DNA of 64,000 nt from Chelydra serpentina. Taxonomy: Eukaryota > Chordata > Testudines > Chelydridae. Position 1 is the stretch's first letter. Each line of letters opens with the position of its first letter. Of this stretch, positions 12,701-26,099 are shown in pieces. The stretch lies in the NCBI GenBank assembly GCA_037349315.1, contig JBAIAC010000001.1:6552001-6616000 (forward strand), written 5' to 3'. The notes beneath the pieces were generated by a model that saw only the letters and a program-made list of their open reading frames with translations, searched no databases and was not told the DNA's origin. The position numbers and the translations under genes were made by a program.

Positions 12701-15700
12701 TGTTCTCTTTTTATGGCTTCTGAGGATTGAAGCACCTCTTGGAAACATGTCACTTCCTTATCTGGCAAAGGCTCTGCCGGTGTGTACGGGTCCCCCTGAA
12801 TGTCACATCTGTGTATTCTTTCTTGTGCTTCTGCAAAAGTATGATTGTTAGTTCACGCACAGCAACGAATCATCACAGTAAAATACACCTCTCTTAATAT
12901 ATCAGTCACTTTCTCACTGTCCCTTGGCAAGTGTATATCTTAGCGAAAACCCTAAACATGGTGAGTTCAGCCCGAGTGGGGGTTGGGCATTCAAGATGGG
13001 GCAAAGGGTCTAGGTGGTTTTTAAGGGGATCATTGCTGGCGAGTAGACACATATTGTAAATTCTGCCACAATTTTCCACAGGTGGGGATCACTGAAGCTG
13101 ATATCTCACTCCTGAGGGTAAGCAGGGGTGCATCTCCTGCATGCATGTGGCTTCAGACCAGGTCCCTATGTTGCTTGCCTGTGTGCTGCTTTGGTCCCTG
13201 CACAAGTGATTGCCAAGTGCATGGGAAAGTTTTCTACAATGGGGGATGGAACAAAGCAGCTCTGCCAAGGAACTTTTGGCAGAGGATTGGGGAGTACCTG
13301 CAGGAAAGTTTCCTACAGATCTCTTTGGAAGATTCCCGTGAAATCTCAGTGTGCATTAACACACTGTTCCACTGCACTGCTTAGCTGCACAGGGAAATAT
13401 CCAGCACACAGAAACACAGCTAGTATTGTACATTTCTATCCCTTAACCCACTTCTAACACAGAACAAAGCAAAGGACAGCTCTATCTCATATAACCGAGC
13501 AGCATCAACTGAGAAAGATCACTTACCAGAGTTCCCCTCTCCTGCATCATGCGTGCCAGAAATGGAGTGGTGGGACTGGCTAGAGCCTTCCTGGGTGGAG
13601 AAGAGGTCCTGGCTCATCACGGTACTAGATGACCCTGTCACCTGTCCCATCTTGTTATCCAACTCGACCCCCTTGTCTACCACTTTGTCCTTGGGGTTGA
13701 GTCTGCTGTCCGCTGTCTCCAGCCACCCCTGCAGTATCCCCAAGTCTCTTGGCAGTGAAGGTGGGGTCACTGCCGAGGTGGTGCCCAGCTCCTTATAGAA
13801 GTGGCACGTCTTCGGTGCAGCACCAGAGCGACGGTTTGACTCCCTTGCCTTCTGATATGCCTGCCTCAGCTCCTGTATCTTTACATGGCACTTATGTGTG
13901 TCCCATTCGTAGCTCTTATCTAATAAGCCACAAGAAATCTGCCCGTAAGTATCAACGTTCCTATGACTGGAGTGGAGCTGGGATGGCACAGCCTCCTCTC
14001 CCCACAGCGCAAGCAGATCAACAATTCAGGTGTGCTCCAAGCGGGAAAGTGTTTGCTTCATGGAGCTGACATGGTCAGCTGGGAAGATGCAATGTGAGCT
14101 GTCCATGTGGAGCAAACAGGAAGTGGAATTTCAAAAATTCCCTGGCCTTTAAAAGGGGAGGGGTGGATGCCTGTGTACCTGGGTGTAGGGCAGCAGAGTT
14201 CGAACTGCTGATGAGAGTGGTCAGGTTAGGCATTGTGGGATATCTCCTGGCGGTCATTTACAGTGACATAATCAAGTGGGGTATCTACACTGACACTTTG
14301 TCGATGTAACTGTCGCAAAAAGTTCTACACCTCTTGTCAAGGTGGTTTTATTTTGTGAGCAAAGCAGGAGAGTTTTGTCAGCAGAAGTAGCACTGTAGTG
14401 TGTATACCTCCACTGTTTTGCTGACAAAACCTGACTTTTGTCAACAGAACTGGGTAGTATAGACACAGCCTAGGACATGGGTTTTATGGCCCATTACAAC
14501 AACTTGTAACACACCCTGCTGCCTAGGAACCCGCCATTGTCCTACAACGGCAGAGGTGTTAATTTTATTTTAAGTGGTCGTCTACAATGTGCTTATGCTT
14601 AGTCTGTCCTACCTTGCATTTAGCTTGGACCCTCTAGATTCCTTCTCCAGATCTGAGGAAAAGCTATATGAAGCCTGAAAGTTTGTCCCTTCCAGCAACA
14701 GAAGTTGGTCCAAAAAGAGATATTACCTCAACCACCTCGTCTCTCTCATGTCCTGGGTCCAACACAGCTACAACAAAACTGCAAACATGAAGGCTGGGCT
14801 GAGAACTGTGGAACTGATTCCTGAAGAACCCATGAGAAATACTAGAAATTTAAAAAGTCCATTAAGAGAGACACAAAAAAAGTGGCGGGGAGAACCATCA
14901 ATTTTAGCATTTTTACTTAAAATAACCTGAAAATCCACTTCAGAACTAATGACTTGTCTGTCACTTTCAGCCCAGAACAAAGAGACAAGGTACATAGACT
15001 ATCAGAAATGAGGTTCTATACTGAAATCACCTTCTCATTAAACATAGCACGATGAAAGCAATCCTATGGTAATTACTGAAACATACTGGAACTTGCCAAT
15101 TCTTATAATGAAAAAGCAAGATTACTGCAACAGTAAAGTAAGGTTTCCATGGTAACAACATGATTGCAAGAGATTACTATACAAAATAGCGTTTGCTGAT
15201 ATCTACCTCAAGGACATATATTTTATCTAATTATTTGCAAATCTATGTAACTATTAAAAGTGAACTGCAATTTTTGTAAATTATGTAAATGTGGGATTAT
15301 GTGATGAATGCTTTGATTAGTAAGGATAACAAGTTATCTAGGCTAACAGCTCTTGTTCTACTGTAATACAATAACATGCAGTGACATGACTGGTTCAAAG
15401 AGACCTGCTGGCGAATGGAGCCAGTACATTGGGAGCAGAGGGTTAAAGTGCTGTTCTTTAAATACAAGGTGCAATCTCGCACAATTTGAAATATTTATTC
15501 TATATTTATGTTTTAAAAATTACTTGCAATTCACCTTTCACAGCTCAGATTTTCATAATAGTGTGACTTTTCAGTCCAATTTAAACAGATTTTACACAAG
15601 AGCATGATACAAGAGGGACCTCTTGCCCTTCCAGGAAGAGAAACATGTTACATGAAAATGAACTTTTAGTTACGCATTATGGAAAAGTTGTCCTTTGCAA

Positions 15701-18700
15701 ATAATACACAGAACAAGATGGTTTTTGGGGGCCAGAGGTGAAAAGGCTCAGTTCTGGCTGAAACATTAACATTTCTCACTATGATTCTGCACTGTAAATT
15801 ATATATAAGAACATAAGAAGTCAGACCAAAGGTCCATCCAGCCCAGTATCCGGTCTACCGACTGTCCAATGCCAGGTGCCCCCAAGGGAGTGAACCTAAC
15901 AGGTAATGATCAAGTGATCTCTCTCCTGCCATCCATCACCCCCGTCTGACAAACAGAGTCTAGGGACACCATTCCTTACCCATCCTGGCTAATAGCCATT
16001 AATGGACTTAACCTCCATGAATTTATCCAGGTCTCTTTTAAACCTGTTATAGTCCTAGCCTTCACAACCTCTTAAGGCAAGGAGTTCCACAGGTTGACTG
16101 TGCGCTGTGTGAAGAACTTCCTTTTATTTGTTTTAAACCTGCTGCCCATTAATTTCATTTGGTGGCCCCTAGTTCTTATATTATGGGAACAAGTAAATAA
16201 CTTTTCCTTATTCACTTTCTCCACACCATTCATGATTTTATATACCTCTATCATATCCCCCCTTAGTCTCCTCTTTTCCAAGCTGAAAAGTCCTAGCCTC
16301 TTTAATCTCTTCCCATATCCAACCCCCTAATCATTTTAGTGGCCCTTCTCTGAACCTTTTCTAATGCCAGTATATCTTTTTTGAGATGAGGAGACCACAT
16401 CTGTATGCAGTATTCAAGATGTGGGCGTACCATGGATTTATATAAGGGCAATAAGATATTCTCCGTCTTATTCTCTATCCCTTTTTTAATGATTCCTAAC
16501 ATCCTGTTTGCTTTTTTGATTGCCACTGCACACTACGTGGATGTCTTCAGAGAACTATCCACAATGACACCAAGATCTTTTTCCTGATTAGTTGTAGCCA
16601 AATTAGCCCCCATCATATTGTATGTATCACCTGGATCGATCGGACTTCAGCTGTCGTTAAGACTGCGCCGATCACAATACGTCTGCCATTCTTCTCGCAC
16701 TCTTGCCTTTCTTCTCCACGTTCGTCCGAAACGTTTAACGATGTCATCTTCCCATCTTCTTGGAGGCTGACCGGGGGGGTCTTTTCTGTTCTCGCGGGTA
16801 CCACTCAGCAATGATTGCGGTCCATCTGTTATCCGTGAGCCGTGCTGTGTGGTCCGCCCATCGCATCTTGTTATGTCTGCTTTCCACGACAATATCTTTC
16901 ACACTGCTGCGTTCTCTGATGATTTCATTTGGTATACGATCCTGAAGGGAGATTCCCAACATAACTCGTTCCATTGCCCTTTCAGCTACCAACAGCCGTT
17001 GCTATTCTCTCTTCGTCAGTGCCCACGTTTCACGCCATACAGCATGGCTGGCAGAACTGCTGAATTGAAAATATTTTTACGTGTGGTCTTATCAATTTTT
17101 CCCTTGAGGACGTCCTTGATGGAATTAAACGCACACCATCCTGCTGTACGGCCCTTTCACCCACCAGTTCCTTCTCAGCCGCCCTTGGTCGGCGTCAGAG
17201 CTCCAGCAGTGCACTCTCTCGCTTTTACCTCAGATTTAGTTTGTTTAAATTAGTCAAGTAGTTTAGTGTAGTTAGATTAGTTGGTTAAGAACCCTTTATT
17301 TCTTTTTCTCCCCGTTAAAAAATAAATAAAACATTTTCTCTCCATCCTCTTTGCAGTAGGTTGGAGGGACGCAGGAGTCTGCCATAAGGCCTTGATGGGG
17401 TCCAAAATGGTATTGCCCACCCACAATGGTCCTGAAGCCACTAAGATGTCTACTAGGGCATGGAAAGATTCGGAGATCTCCTCCACCGGACTGCCAGTGT
17501 TAGTTCCTGAATGGTGGGAGACTGTGGTACTGGGAGTGACATTAACTCCCTCGCTGCCTCAAACGCCTCTGGTGTGGATGGTAGCACCAGGGCTGTTGAA
17601 CGTCGGTGGCTCTCTCTTGGCGGAGAGTCCAAAGGTGCCGGATTCAATGGTGCCCTTCCTTGGGCCGGATTCAACAGTACCTTATGCACTGCTGGCGTCT
17701 CCAAATGGACCAGCACGAGTCGCACTCTGTCAGCATCTCTATGCCCCACAGACCTTGGGGTTGGGGAATGCTCCCTGGTCAGTTTTTCTCTGATTCTTTC
17801 TTGGCATTGGTGATGGAGAGCAGTGTCGAGAGTCCCATGCCGGAGTTGTCTTCCTTGGCACCAGAGATGAGTGTCAGTGCTATGAGTCCCATCCCATAGT
17901 GGAACGGCACTGTGGTGAACAAAATAAGGCAGCCCTTCCCAGAAACTTTCTGCAAAGGATTGCAGAGTACCTCCCAGATTACAAGGCGGAAAAAGAAGAC
18001 TCGGGAGGACATGTTCAATCAGTTAATGCGCGCCTCCAAGAGTGACAAGATGGAGTTCAGAGCATGGAGGATTGCACCGTCTGAGAACCTGGACATGGAC
18101 GAGGAGGACAGAAGAGCATGCAGGGAACAAGAGCGTGCCACTCAGGAAGAGATGCTGCGGATTATGAAGAAGCAATCAGACATGTTGAGGTTCAAGAAAG
18201 GCAGCTGGATGCTACAGTCCCTCTGCAGCCTATGCTGAACCTGCTGTCATCAGTGCCCAGTTCTACATCCTCCTCCCCCAACCGTCCTATGAGGCGGCGG
18301 GGAGGAGAGGAGAAGGGAAATTCAGTATCCCTTGCACTCAACACCAGGGGAGGATACAAGGACCAGAAGGGGCCCATTCCCACACCTTCGATTGTTATTG
18401 CAATGCATCTGTAAGCAAGCTTTCCTTGTTTCTCCCCCCACAGTGTTATGAGCCCTTTTTGCCCCAGATTATCTTACTTTTCTTAGCTGTCTCTGTGTGT
18501 TTGTGTGCATAATAAAACTGAATGGATTGAGGAGAAAAGGCTCTTTATTCATTCAACACACGGTGGTTGGTGGGGGTGGAGTTTACAGGGAAGAAAATGC
18601 AATGAAGGGGACAGTTTGGTAAGGAACAACATAGGTAAGTGTCACATTACTTTGGCTCATTGCTGAAACTGGTTTTCAAAGCCTCATGGAGACGCAGAGC

Positions 18701-20522
18701 CCCTCAGTGTGCTCTTCTTATTGCCCTGGTGTCTGGCTGCTCAAAACTGGCTGCTAGGCATTCTGCCTCAACCCCCGACCCTGGCAGAAACTTTTCTCCC
18801 TTTGTTTCACAGATATTATGGAGCACACAGCAGGCAGCAATAACAATGGGGATATTGATTTCACTGAGGTCTAACCTAGTAAGCAAACAACGCCAGTGAT
18901 CTTTTAAACGTCCAAAGGCACATTTCATCACCATTCTGCACTTCCTCAGCCTATGGTTGAATCAGTCCTTATCGCTGTCCAGGCTGCCTGTGTATGGCTT
19001 CATAAGCCATGGAATAAGGAATAGGCTGGGTCTCCCAGGATCACGATTGGCATTTCAACATCACCAATGGTTATTTTGCAGTCTGGAAAGAAAGTCCTTG
19101 CTTGCAACTTTCTGAACAGATCTGTGTTCCGAAAGATAGGTGTGTCTTGCACCTTTCTTGACCATTCCATGTTGATGTCAGTGAAACTACCCCTGTGATC
19201 CATCGGCGCTTGCAACACCGTTGAGAAGTACCCCTTTCAGTTTATGTTCTCTTTGGCAAGGTGGTCTGGTGCCAAGATAGGGATATGCATTCCGTCTATC
19301 GCCCCTCTGCAGTTAGGGAACCCCATCGTGGCAAAACCATTCAATATGTCCTGCACGTTGCCCAGACTCACTATCCTTCTTAGCAGAAGTCTGTTAATGG
19401 CCCTGCAAACTTGGATCACAACAGATCCCACAGTAGATTTATCCACTCCAAATTGATGCCCCACTGACCAGTAGCAGTCAGGCATTGCAAGCTTCCACAC
19501 AGCTATCGCCACTCGCTTCTCTACTGTCAGAGCAGCTCTCATTTTAGTATTGCTGCGCTTCAGGGCTGAGGAAAGCTCTTCACACAGTTCCTGGAAAGTG
19601 GCCTTACACATTTGAAAGTTCTGCAGCCACTGCTCATCATCCCATAGCTGCATAACGATGCGGTCCCACCAGTCAGTGCTTGTTTCCCGGGCCCAGAAAT
19701 GGCGCTCAACCCTGTCAAGGTGATGCATGACTGTCACCAGCAACTGTGAATTGCTCCGCTCTAGGTCTTCCAGCAGGGCTGGTTGTGTGGCATCACACTG
19801 CTCCGTGAGGCGGCTCCTGTATCGGCTATATAAATACTGCACGATAAGGCACAAGGTGTTTGTAATGCTCACAACAACAGTGTACAACTGAGCAGGGTCC
19901 ATGCTTATCGTGCTATGGCGTCCTCGCGGGTAACCCAGGTTTACGAAAAAAGACGTGAAAAAGGCTTGGTTTGCCACTGATTTCAGGAAGGGAGGGAGGG
20001 ACGTAAGTGCATCATGGGAGGCTAACACCCATGCCAATGTTTTGGTCTAATAAGGCATTGCAAACCCAACCCAAAATTCCACTCGGCTACGTGCACTGTG
20101 GGATAGCTACTCACAGTGCAGTGCTCTGTGCATCGATGCAAGCCCTGCTAGTGAGGATGCGCTCTGCTGACACAATAAGCGTAGTGCGGACACGCAAGAT
20201 CAACTTGCTTAAATCGGAGGCTCGATGTCGACTAAACTTTGTAGTGTAAACATGACCTCAGTCCGACTATACTTCTGGAAAATCCTAGTAACACTGATAA
20301 TCTCTCAAAGACACAAAACTAAAAATTACTTCAACAGTGGTGATAAATGGAAGATATTTAAAGTGCATTTCTATTCTGAAAAGAAACTTTATAAAAAGGC
20401 CATTGCAAAGTTTCTATATTTCGATGGCTTCCATGGCAAATTTTTTCCATTTAAAAAGTAAAAAGATGTTTTTTCTAACAGTCAGTCCTGCAGACTCAAC
20501 CTAGAATCTGAGTCAGGCTTGG

Positions 20523-20558
<36 letters not shown>

Positions 20559-23368
20559 TTCATGCATCACACCAGTAATAATGGTTCTGCAAGACAAATT
20601 TTGCCCTCAGATGTGGGCAACTCCACTGTCTTCAAATTATATCTGTGCTACTCTACTGAAGACATTCAGAACTGAGGGCAGAATTTGTTTCTGCAATGAG
20701 AACTTACTTCTGATGTATTAGCCTAGACCAGGGATCTCAAACTCAAATTACCACGAGGGCCACATGAGAACTAGTAAATTGGCCCGAGGGCCGCATCACT
20801 GAAACCTTTTTATACAATGATACAAAAGTATAGTCAAAAATGAAGAGTAATATAGTATTCTATTAAAAGTCAATGTATTAACTTTTTAAAAACTGTAATG
20901 CAAAGAGGGGCTTTAATAAAATATAAACACTCAGTAATGTTTGGAGCTTGGCTGCCAGTGGAGTCGGCGCCTATGGCGGGCCACAGGAAATAACTCCACA
21001 GGCCACATGTGGCCCACGGGCCGCGTGTTTGAGACCCCTGGTCTAGACAGAGTCCAGTTCACTTACTCATAATACTGCAGAACCAGTATTGCCAATCTGA
21101 GACAAATGTAGTAAAATCTTACTTTTGTCACCATAATCGGCTGATGTGAATGAATACAAACAGGTAACCTCTGCTGAGTAAGAAAGTGTTATTTTTACAC
21201 AATCAGATTTTAGAGTAGAAATGCATTTTAAATCTGAAGGTTGGGTTTTCTACCTATACCCATGATGTCCTTAGTACGGTAATGATACTATCTCTGTTCC
21301 AACTGTATTTAAAACAGGACAGAAAACATTGGGAGGCTTATGCCATTTTATTATTGCTAATGAAATGCCTTCTGGAATAATTTTGTTTTTCTGTTGAAAG
21401 TAGAATTTTATATAGAAAACAATTCTATACAAGTTAGCATTTTTACTATATATTCAAGAAACTAAACACAAATGCATTTCCTATTAGTGTTAAATATGGA
21501 AAACTTTCTATTCTCTGTATGAAGTTACACAGTAAGAGGCAAGAAACTAGATATATAAAGATAAATATAAAAAACTTCAATTCTGCTTCTTTTATTCACA
21601 TTCAATGTCTTTCACTGAAAGTCAAAAAACATGGGAATAGGTATAACTTCATGTTTACCTCAAGCTGTTCATCTTCCAAAAGTTTTATAACCAACCATCT
21701 TATGTCATTGACTGCTTCTTCATTGTTGAGGAAGATAAAGAGATTATAAAATACCATAGTCTGGAGGTAGGTCAGTATTGTGTACCTAGCATGCCAAGAA
21801 CCACTTCTTGCCGTCTGTAAGCAACAAAGATTAAAGTTAGAATTAAAAAAGGGCATGTAGACAAGCTATTTGATTTACTCTAAATATTGTCCTGTACCAT
21901 TACTTAAACCTTTTGTGCTGCTGCAGAAGTTACGCATAAAAGTTGTTTTCCCTCCTTATAGTTAGCTTTGTTTTGTTTATGTTCTTTTAGGCTAAATTTC
22001 CAAAGCATCTATATACTTAATATTTATAGTAATGAACATATAACTGAGAAACTAAACAGATCACACCTTTTGATTTGTTCATGACCTCAGATACCAGTCT
22101 GTTCTAAGTGGCCAAAAAGTTTAGTTATGCTCAACATTGCATTGAAATTGTCTGTATAGACTTTAACTATGAAAAAAATGCTTGTTACTGACAAAAGATG
22201 TAAGCAATGGGTGAAAGTTGAACTAGTACCACCACTTTGACTGCACCCACTGCTGACCCATTTTCAGCAATGGGTAATTTTTTAGAGTAGATGAAGGCTG
22301 AAAGATTCAAGGAAAAAAATTTATTTGCTCAATTTTTTTATTTTGTGCATTTGATAGCACGTTGGATACAATCAGTTTCTCCATTTCTCTGTATAGTCTG
22401 TTTTCCTTTTAATTTGTGTGGGTCTTTCACAATGTTAGAAGTGGGACAGACATACATTTTAGCAGAAAAATACCATTGTAAAGCTGCAAAAAATAGGAGG
22501 GGGACCCCAAGAGAACATGTTGCATTCTGAAACTACATTTCAACTTGTTTTTGAGATAGTCAACTGGAAATCTGTTCTATGTCTAAGGCTGCGAGTCTGC
22601 CACAGAGGTCACGGAAGTCACAGATTCGGTGACTTTCCGGGACCTCTGCAGCCTTCCAGTGCGCCTGACCCCAGGGCCGCTCAAGCCGCACTGTCCCGAC
22701 CCCAGCAACAGTGGTGGTCCTGATCTGTCCCCCCTGCCAGCAGCAGCCTTCCTGGGTGGCCCCCCACCAGTAGTGGCGGCAGGCACCCCAGAGCACTCCC
22801 TCAGAGCGTCAGTGGGCAGCTCCCCAGGAGTACACCCCCAGATCCCTCCCAGAGCCTCCCAGGACACCCAATATTTAGTCAGGGGTATATAGTACAAGTC
22901 ATGGACAGGTCACAGGGCTGTGAATTTTTGTTTGTTGCCCGTGACCTGTCCATGACTTTTACTAAAAATACCCATTACTAAATCTTAACCTTAACTACGT
23001 CCCTTTCAAAGTGACATTTTTATTTTAAGCTGATTTGTTACTAAACCCTTACTTATTTTTATTTCTTAAAATAAATTTTACACCACATCTGGGGCAAATA
23101 TTTGACAAGTAAAAAAATAAAACTAGGAACAGAACTTTTTTGAGATAGTATTCTGTTAGAAACAAAATGTGAAACATTCATAACATTCATGTGTTTTCCC
23201 CTTACAGGATTTATACTCATTGGAATCTAAATGTAAGTTTAATTCTTTTTCTGCTTAAGATAACTATACTTTCAAACACTGGGTACAGTTTTTAGTGAAC
23301 AAACTAGAAGAAAGGCAATCCTTTCTTTACAAAGAGTTCAATGCTTTATTAGTATGTATTTCTGCTTG

Positions 23369-23403
<35 letters not shown>

Positions 23404-26068
23404 ATTGGAAGCTGATACAAAAGCCATTTTACAAAGTTAATTCTATTCCAGATTATTGTTCCTGATGACCAAACACTCTGGAATGTATTACAAAGCAAAA
23501 GAAGTCAGCAGTCTCAGTAGTGCTGCCTTTTTGGCTGGTGTACAGCGAATTACTGTACTGCAATCAAGAGTTTAACTAAGTACTTAAACATTCTTCATGG
23601 TTTTGGTGAGATGTATGCCACTTCAATATACAAAGTAACGAATACAGTAGTTACACTGACAACAGTGTCACTATACAGACTCAAAGAATATAAGCAGCAA
23701 ATAATTTCAAAAACTACGGAAGACCGTTGCACATGTAGCACTGGCAGGAAATATGAAATACTTTGTTTCATAATTGTTAACTCAAGTTACCTTGTATGAA
23801 TAACAAGATCAACAGGTTTTAAAGTGATGTGCATTCATTTAAACAATTTAGATCAGACTCACTTGTTTTAGCACCTGGAGTACCAAAGGCACTTGTTGAG
23901 GATATAGCAATCCCTGAGACATTAGTGATAAACACATCTTAGCATCTCTTTTGAGTTCATCATAGCTATTGTCATTTTCTACTGGTGCAATCTACAAAAT
24001 AAGATCAAGCAGGAAGAGTTAAATATTTGTTGCTAAAGAAAAATCCTGAAAGAAAAAAAAAAAGAAAAAACTTCTTTGCATGAAATTAATATGTTATCTG
24101 AGGGGGGAAAATATTTAATAACTCAGTAGTAAAGATTAAAACTGGGTCAGTCATCAAGAGAGGTCCTATTTACTTCAGAGGACCATGTGCCTAGGAAAGT
24201 TTAAAATTTCTGTATTTTAACATGTAAGATTTATCTACCTAGAAATGCTCAACTGGCCTAAATTTGTTAAGTAAGGTAAATGAGTGTTAGTTAACATTCC
24301 AAGGAAAGATATAAAGTAGATGGCTGTTTAAACAGAGAGTTTTCCATACCCAATTAAGTTTCGCTTTCATATCCTCTAAGCCAGTCCAGACACTTGGGCA
24401 CAATTCCACCCTGTCAGTAGATCTGGACAAAAAGTTTGTGTGCTTGTCACCCCCTATATATGAAGGGTTTGCTAGCTCACAGAGGGCAGCTGTTGCTGTC
24501 TCCAGCAGTAGAGAAGTCTTTTTCGGGTTGATAGAAGAAAGAAGAGGAAAAATGGACTTGAGACTACAGAACTCTCAGTCTGGGTCACCCACAGTGTGTG
24601 GTTTTCCCTTTTAAGCTGTCTGTTGAGAGGTTCAACATGTCCTACTCCCACCTCTGGGAACTTAACTCCTCAGGTATCAGGCGATTTCCCTCAGAGGCTC
24701 TCTCCTTTTGCTTTGTACAAGGTTTGGAATGAAAATAACGGCTGAATCTGACAACTGCTTGTTGCAGTATCACTGGCTAAACAACAGATGCGCTAATAAT
24801 TCACTTGATTGAGAAAAAATGACAATGTTTTAAAGGTTGTTCTTACATGTGGAGGATATCTTTCACTAAAGATCTCTGATACAGAAGTTATTCACCTTGT
24901 GCAGTAATGATGTTTCTTCGAGATGTGTGTCCTTATGGGTGCTCCACTGTAGATGTGTCTGCGCCCCTGTGTTGCTGATTGGAGAACTTTGGTAGCAGCA
25001 TCCATTGGGTGTGTTGCGCCACGAGGCTAGCCAGCGTGTGGGGGGGTAACCATCCTCAGTTCCTTCTTTACCATGGAGTCATAACGAGAACTCCGAAGCA
25101 AAGGGGAGGAGGGCGGGTTGGGGAGCACCGATAGGGACACACATCTTGAAGAACCATCCTTACTGCACCAGGTGAGTAACTTCTTCTTCAAGTAGTGTCC
25201 CTATGAGTGCTCCATTGTAGTAGTAGAATTTTATGTTTGTATTTTACAAAATTTAAAATAAAAAATAATAATGTAGCATATATTAAATGCACTGGTGTAT
25301 GATTTAATCATATCCTGCCAGCCACCCTTTTTGAATAGCAAAAAGGAATGGCCTAATGGGCCATTGATAGAAATACATCAGCCAGAATCTACGTCTATGC
25401 TGATTTCAAGGCAGTAACAGACCTTTTAGGGTCACCGATTTGTTGTAGGTTTAGCATTTTAAAATAAGTTAAAAAATGCAATGATTGTTTTTCTTTTGCA
25501 TTGCAATTTGATGTTCTTGTTCAAAATGTTCTGTGTAAATTAATTTTGTTTTGTGTGCAAATGAGGAATGTAGTATGTGTAAAGAAATAAGTGTGAAGGC
25601 CATCGCTGAGAAGATGTACAAGAAGGGAACCAGAAACAAATGCAAGGGCGCCAAGAGGCTGCAATATGCCACTATTGAAATGTCAGCGCAGGGCAAATTA
25701 ATTACTCTAAAAATAAGACAGGCACCTATCAATGGGGACAAATTAGCTGTGATCAAAACCAGCATGGGATAACTCCCTGAGGAACTTGATGAAAGAACAA
25801 GATAAAGGATAAGAAGGACAATTTAAAAAAAACAAGCACTCGTCAAACAACAATTGATTACAGCATGACAGTGCAAAACTCATTGGTCCCAATGAAGGAA
25901 AATCACTATATAAACAGGGTGCTTTGCCGTGAAACTTTGGGTTCGTCCTGCCAAGACTTCCCCAGAGCATCGTGTCACGACCGACAAAACCCAGCTCCTC
26001 CCTACCAGTGATCAACCTAGCTGGACACTGGGTTGATCCGGACTGGTAACTATAACGTCGACTGGCGG

Positions 26069-26099
<31 letters not shown>

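Larger units (their letters stand above)
17901..20258. mobile_element. Harbinger-type DNA transposon with convergent Myb and transposase genes, left end lost
   Basis: The right end, near 20258, is a terminal inverted repeat (AACTTTGTAGTGTAAACATGACC) related to the end at 11496. Inside, a plus-strand Myb-type gene (17930-18414) and a minus-strand transposase (18560-20037) converge, the usual two-gene plan of PIF/Harbinger elements. Polyadenylation signals face each other: AATAAA at 18511-18516 (plus) and 18544-18549 (minus). The left terminal repeat and the Myb domain were replaced by DIRS sequence. Confidence 0.8.

Noticed and set aside
13082..13457. Two overlapping plus-strand frames inside the Harbinger Myb intron as a host gene
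   Set aside because: The sequence is part of the transposon and has a partial counterpart near 17940. It is kept only as an observation within the element.
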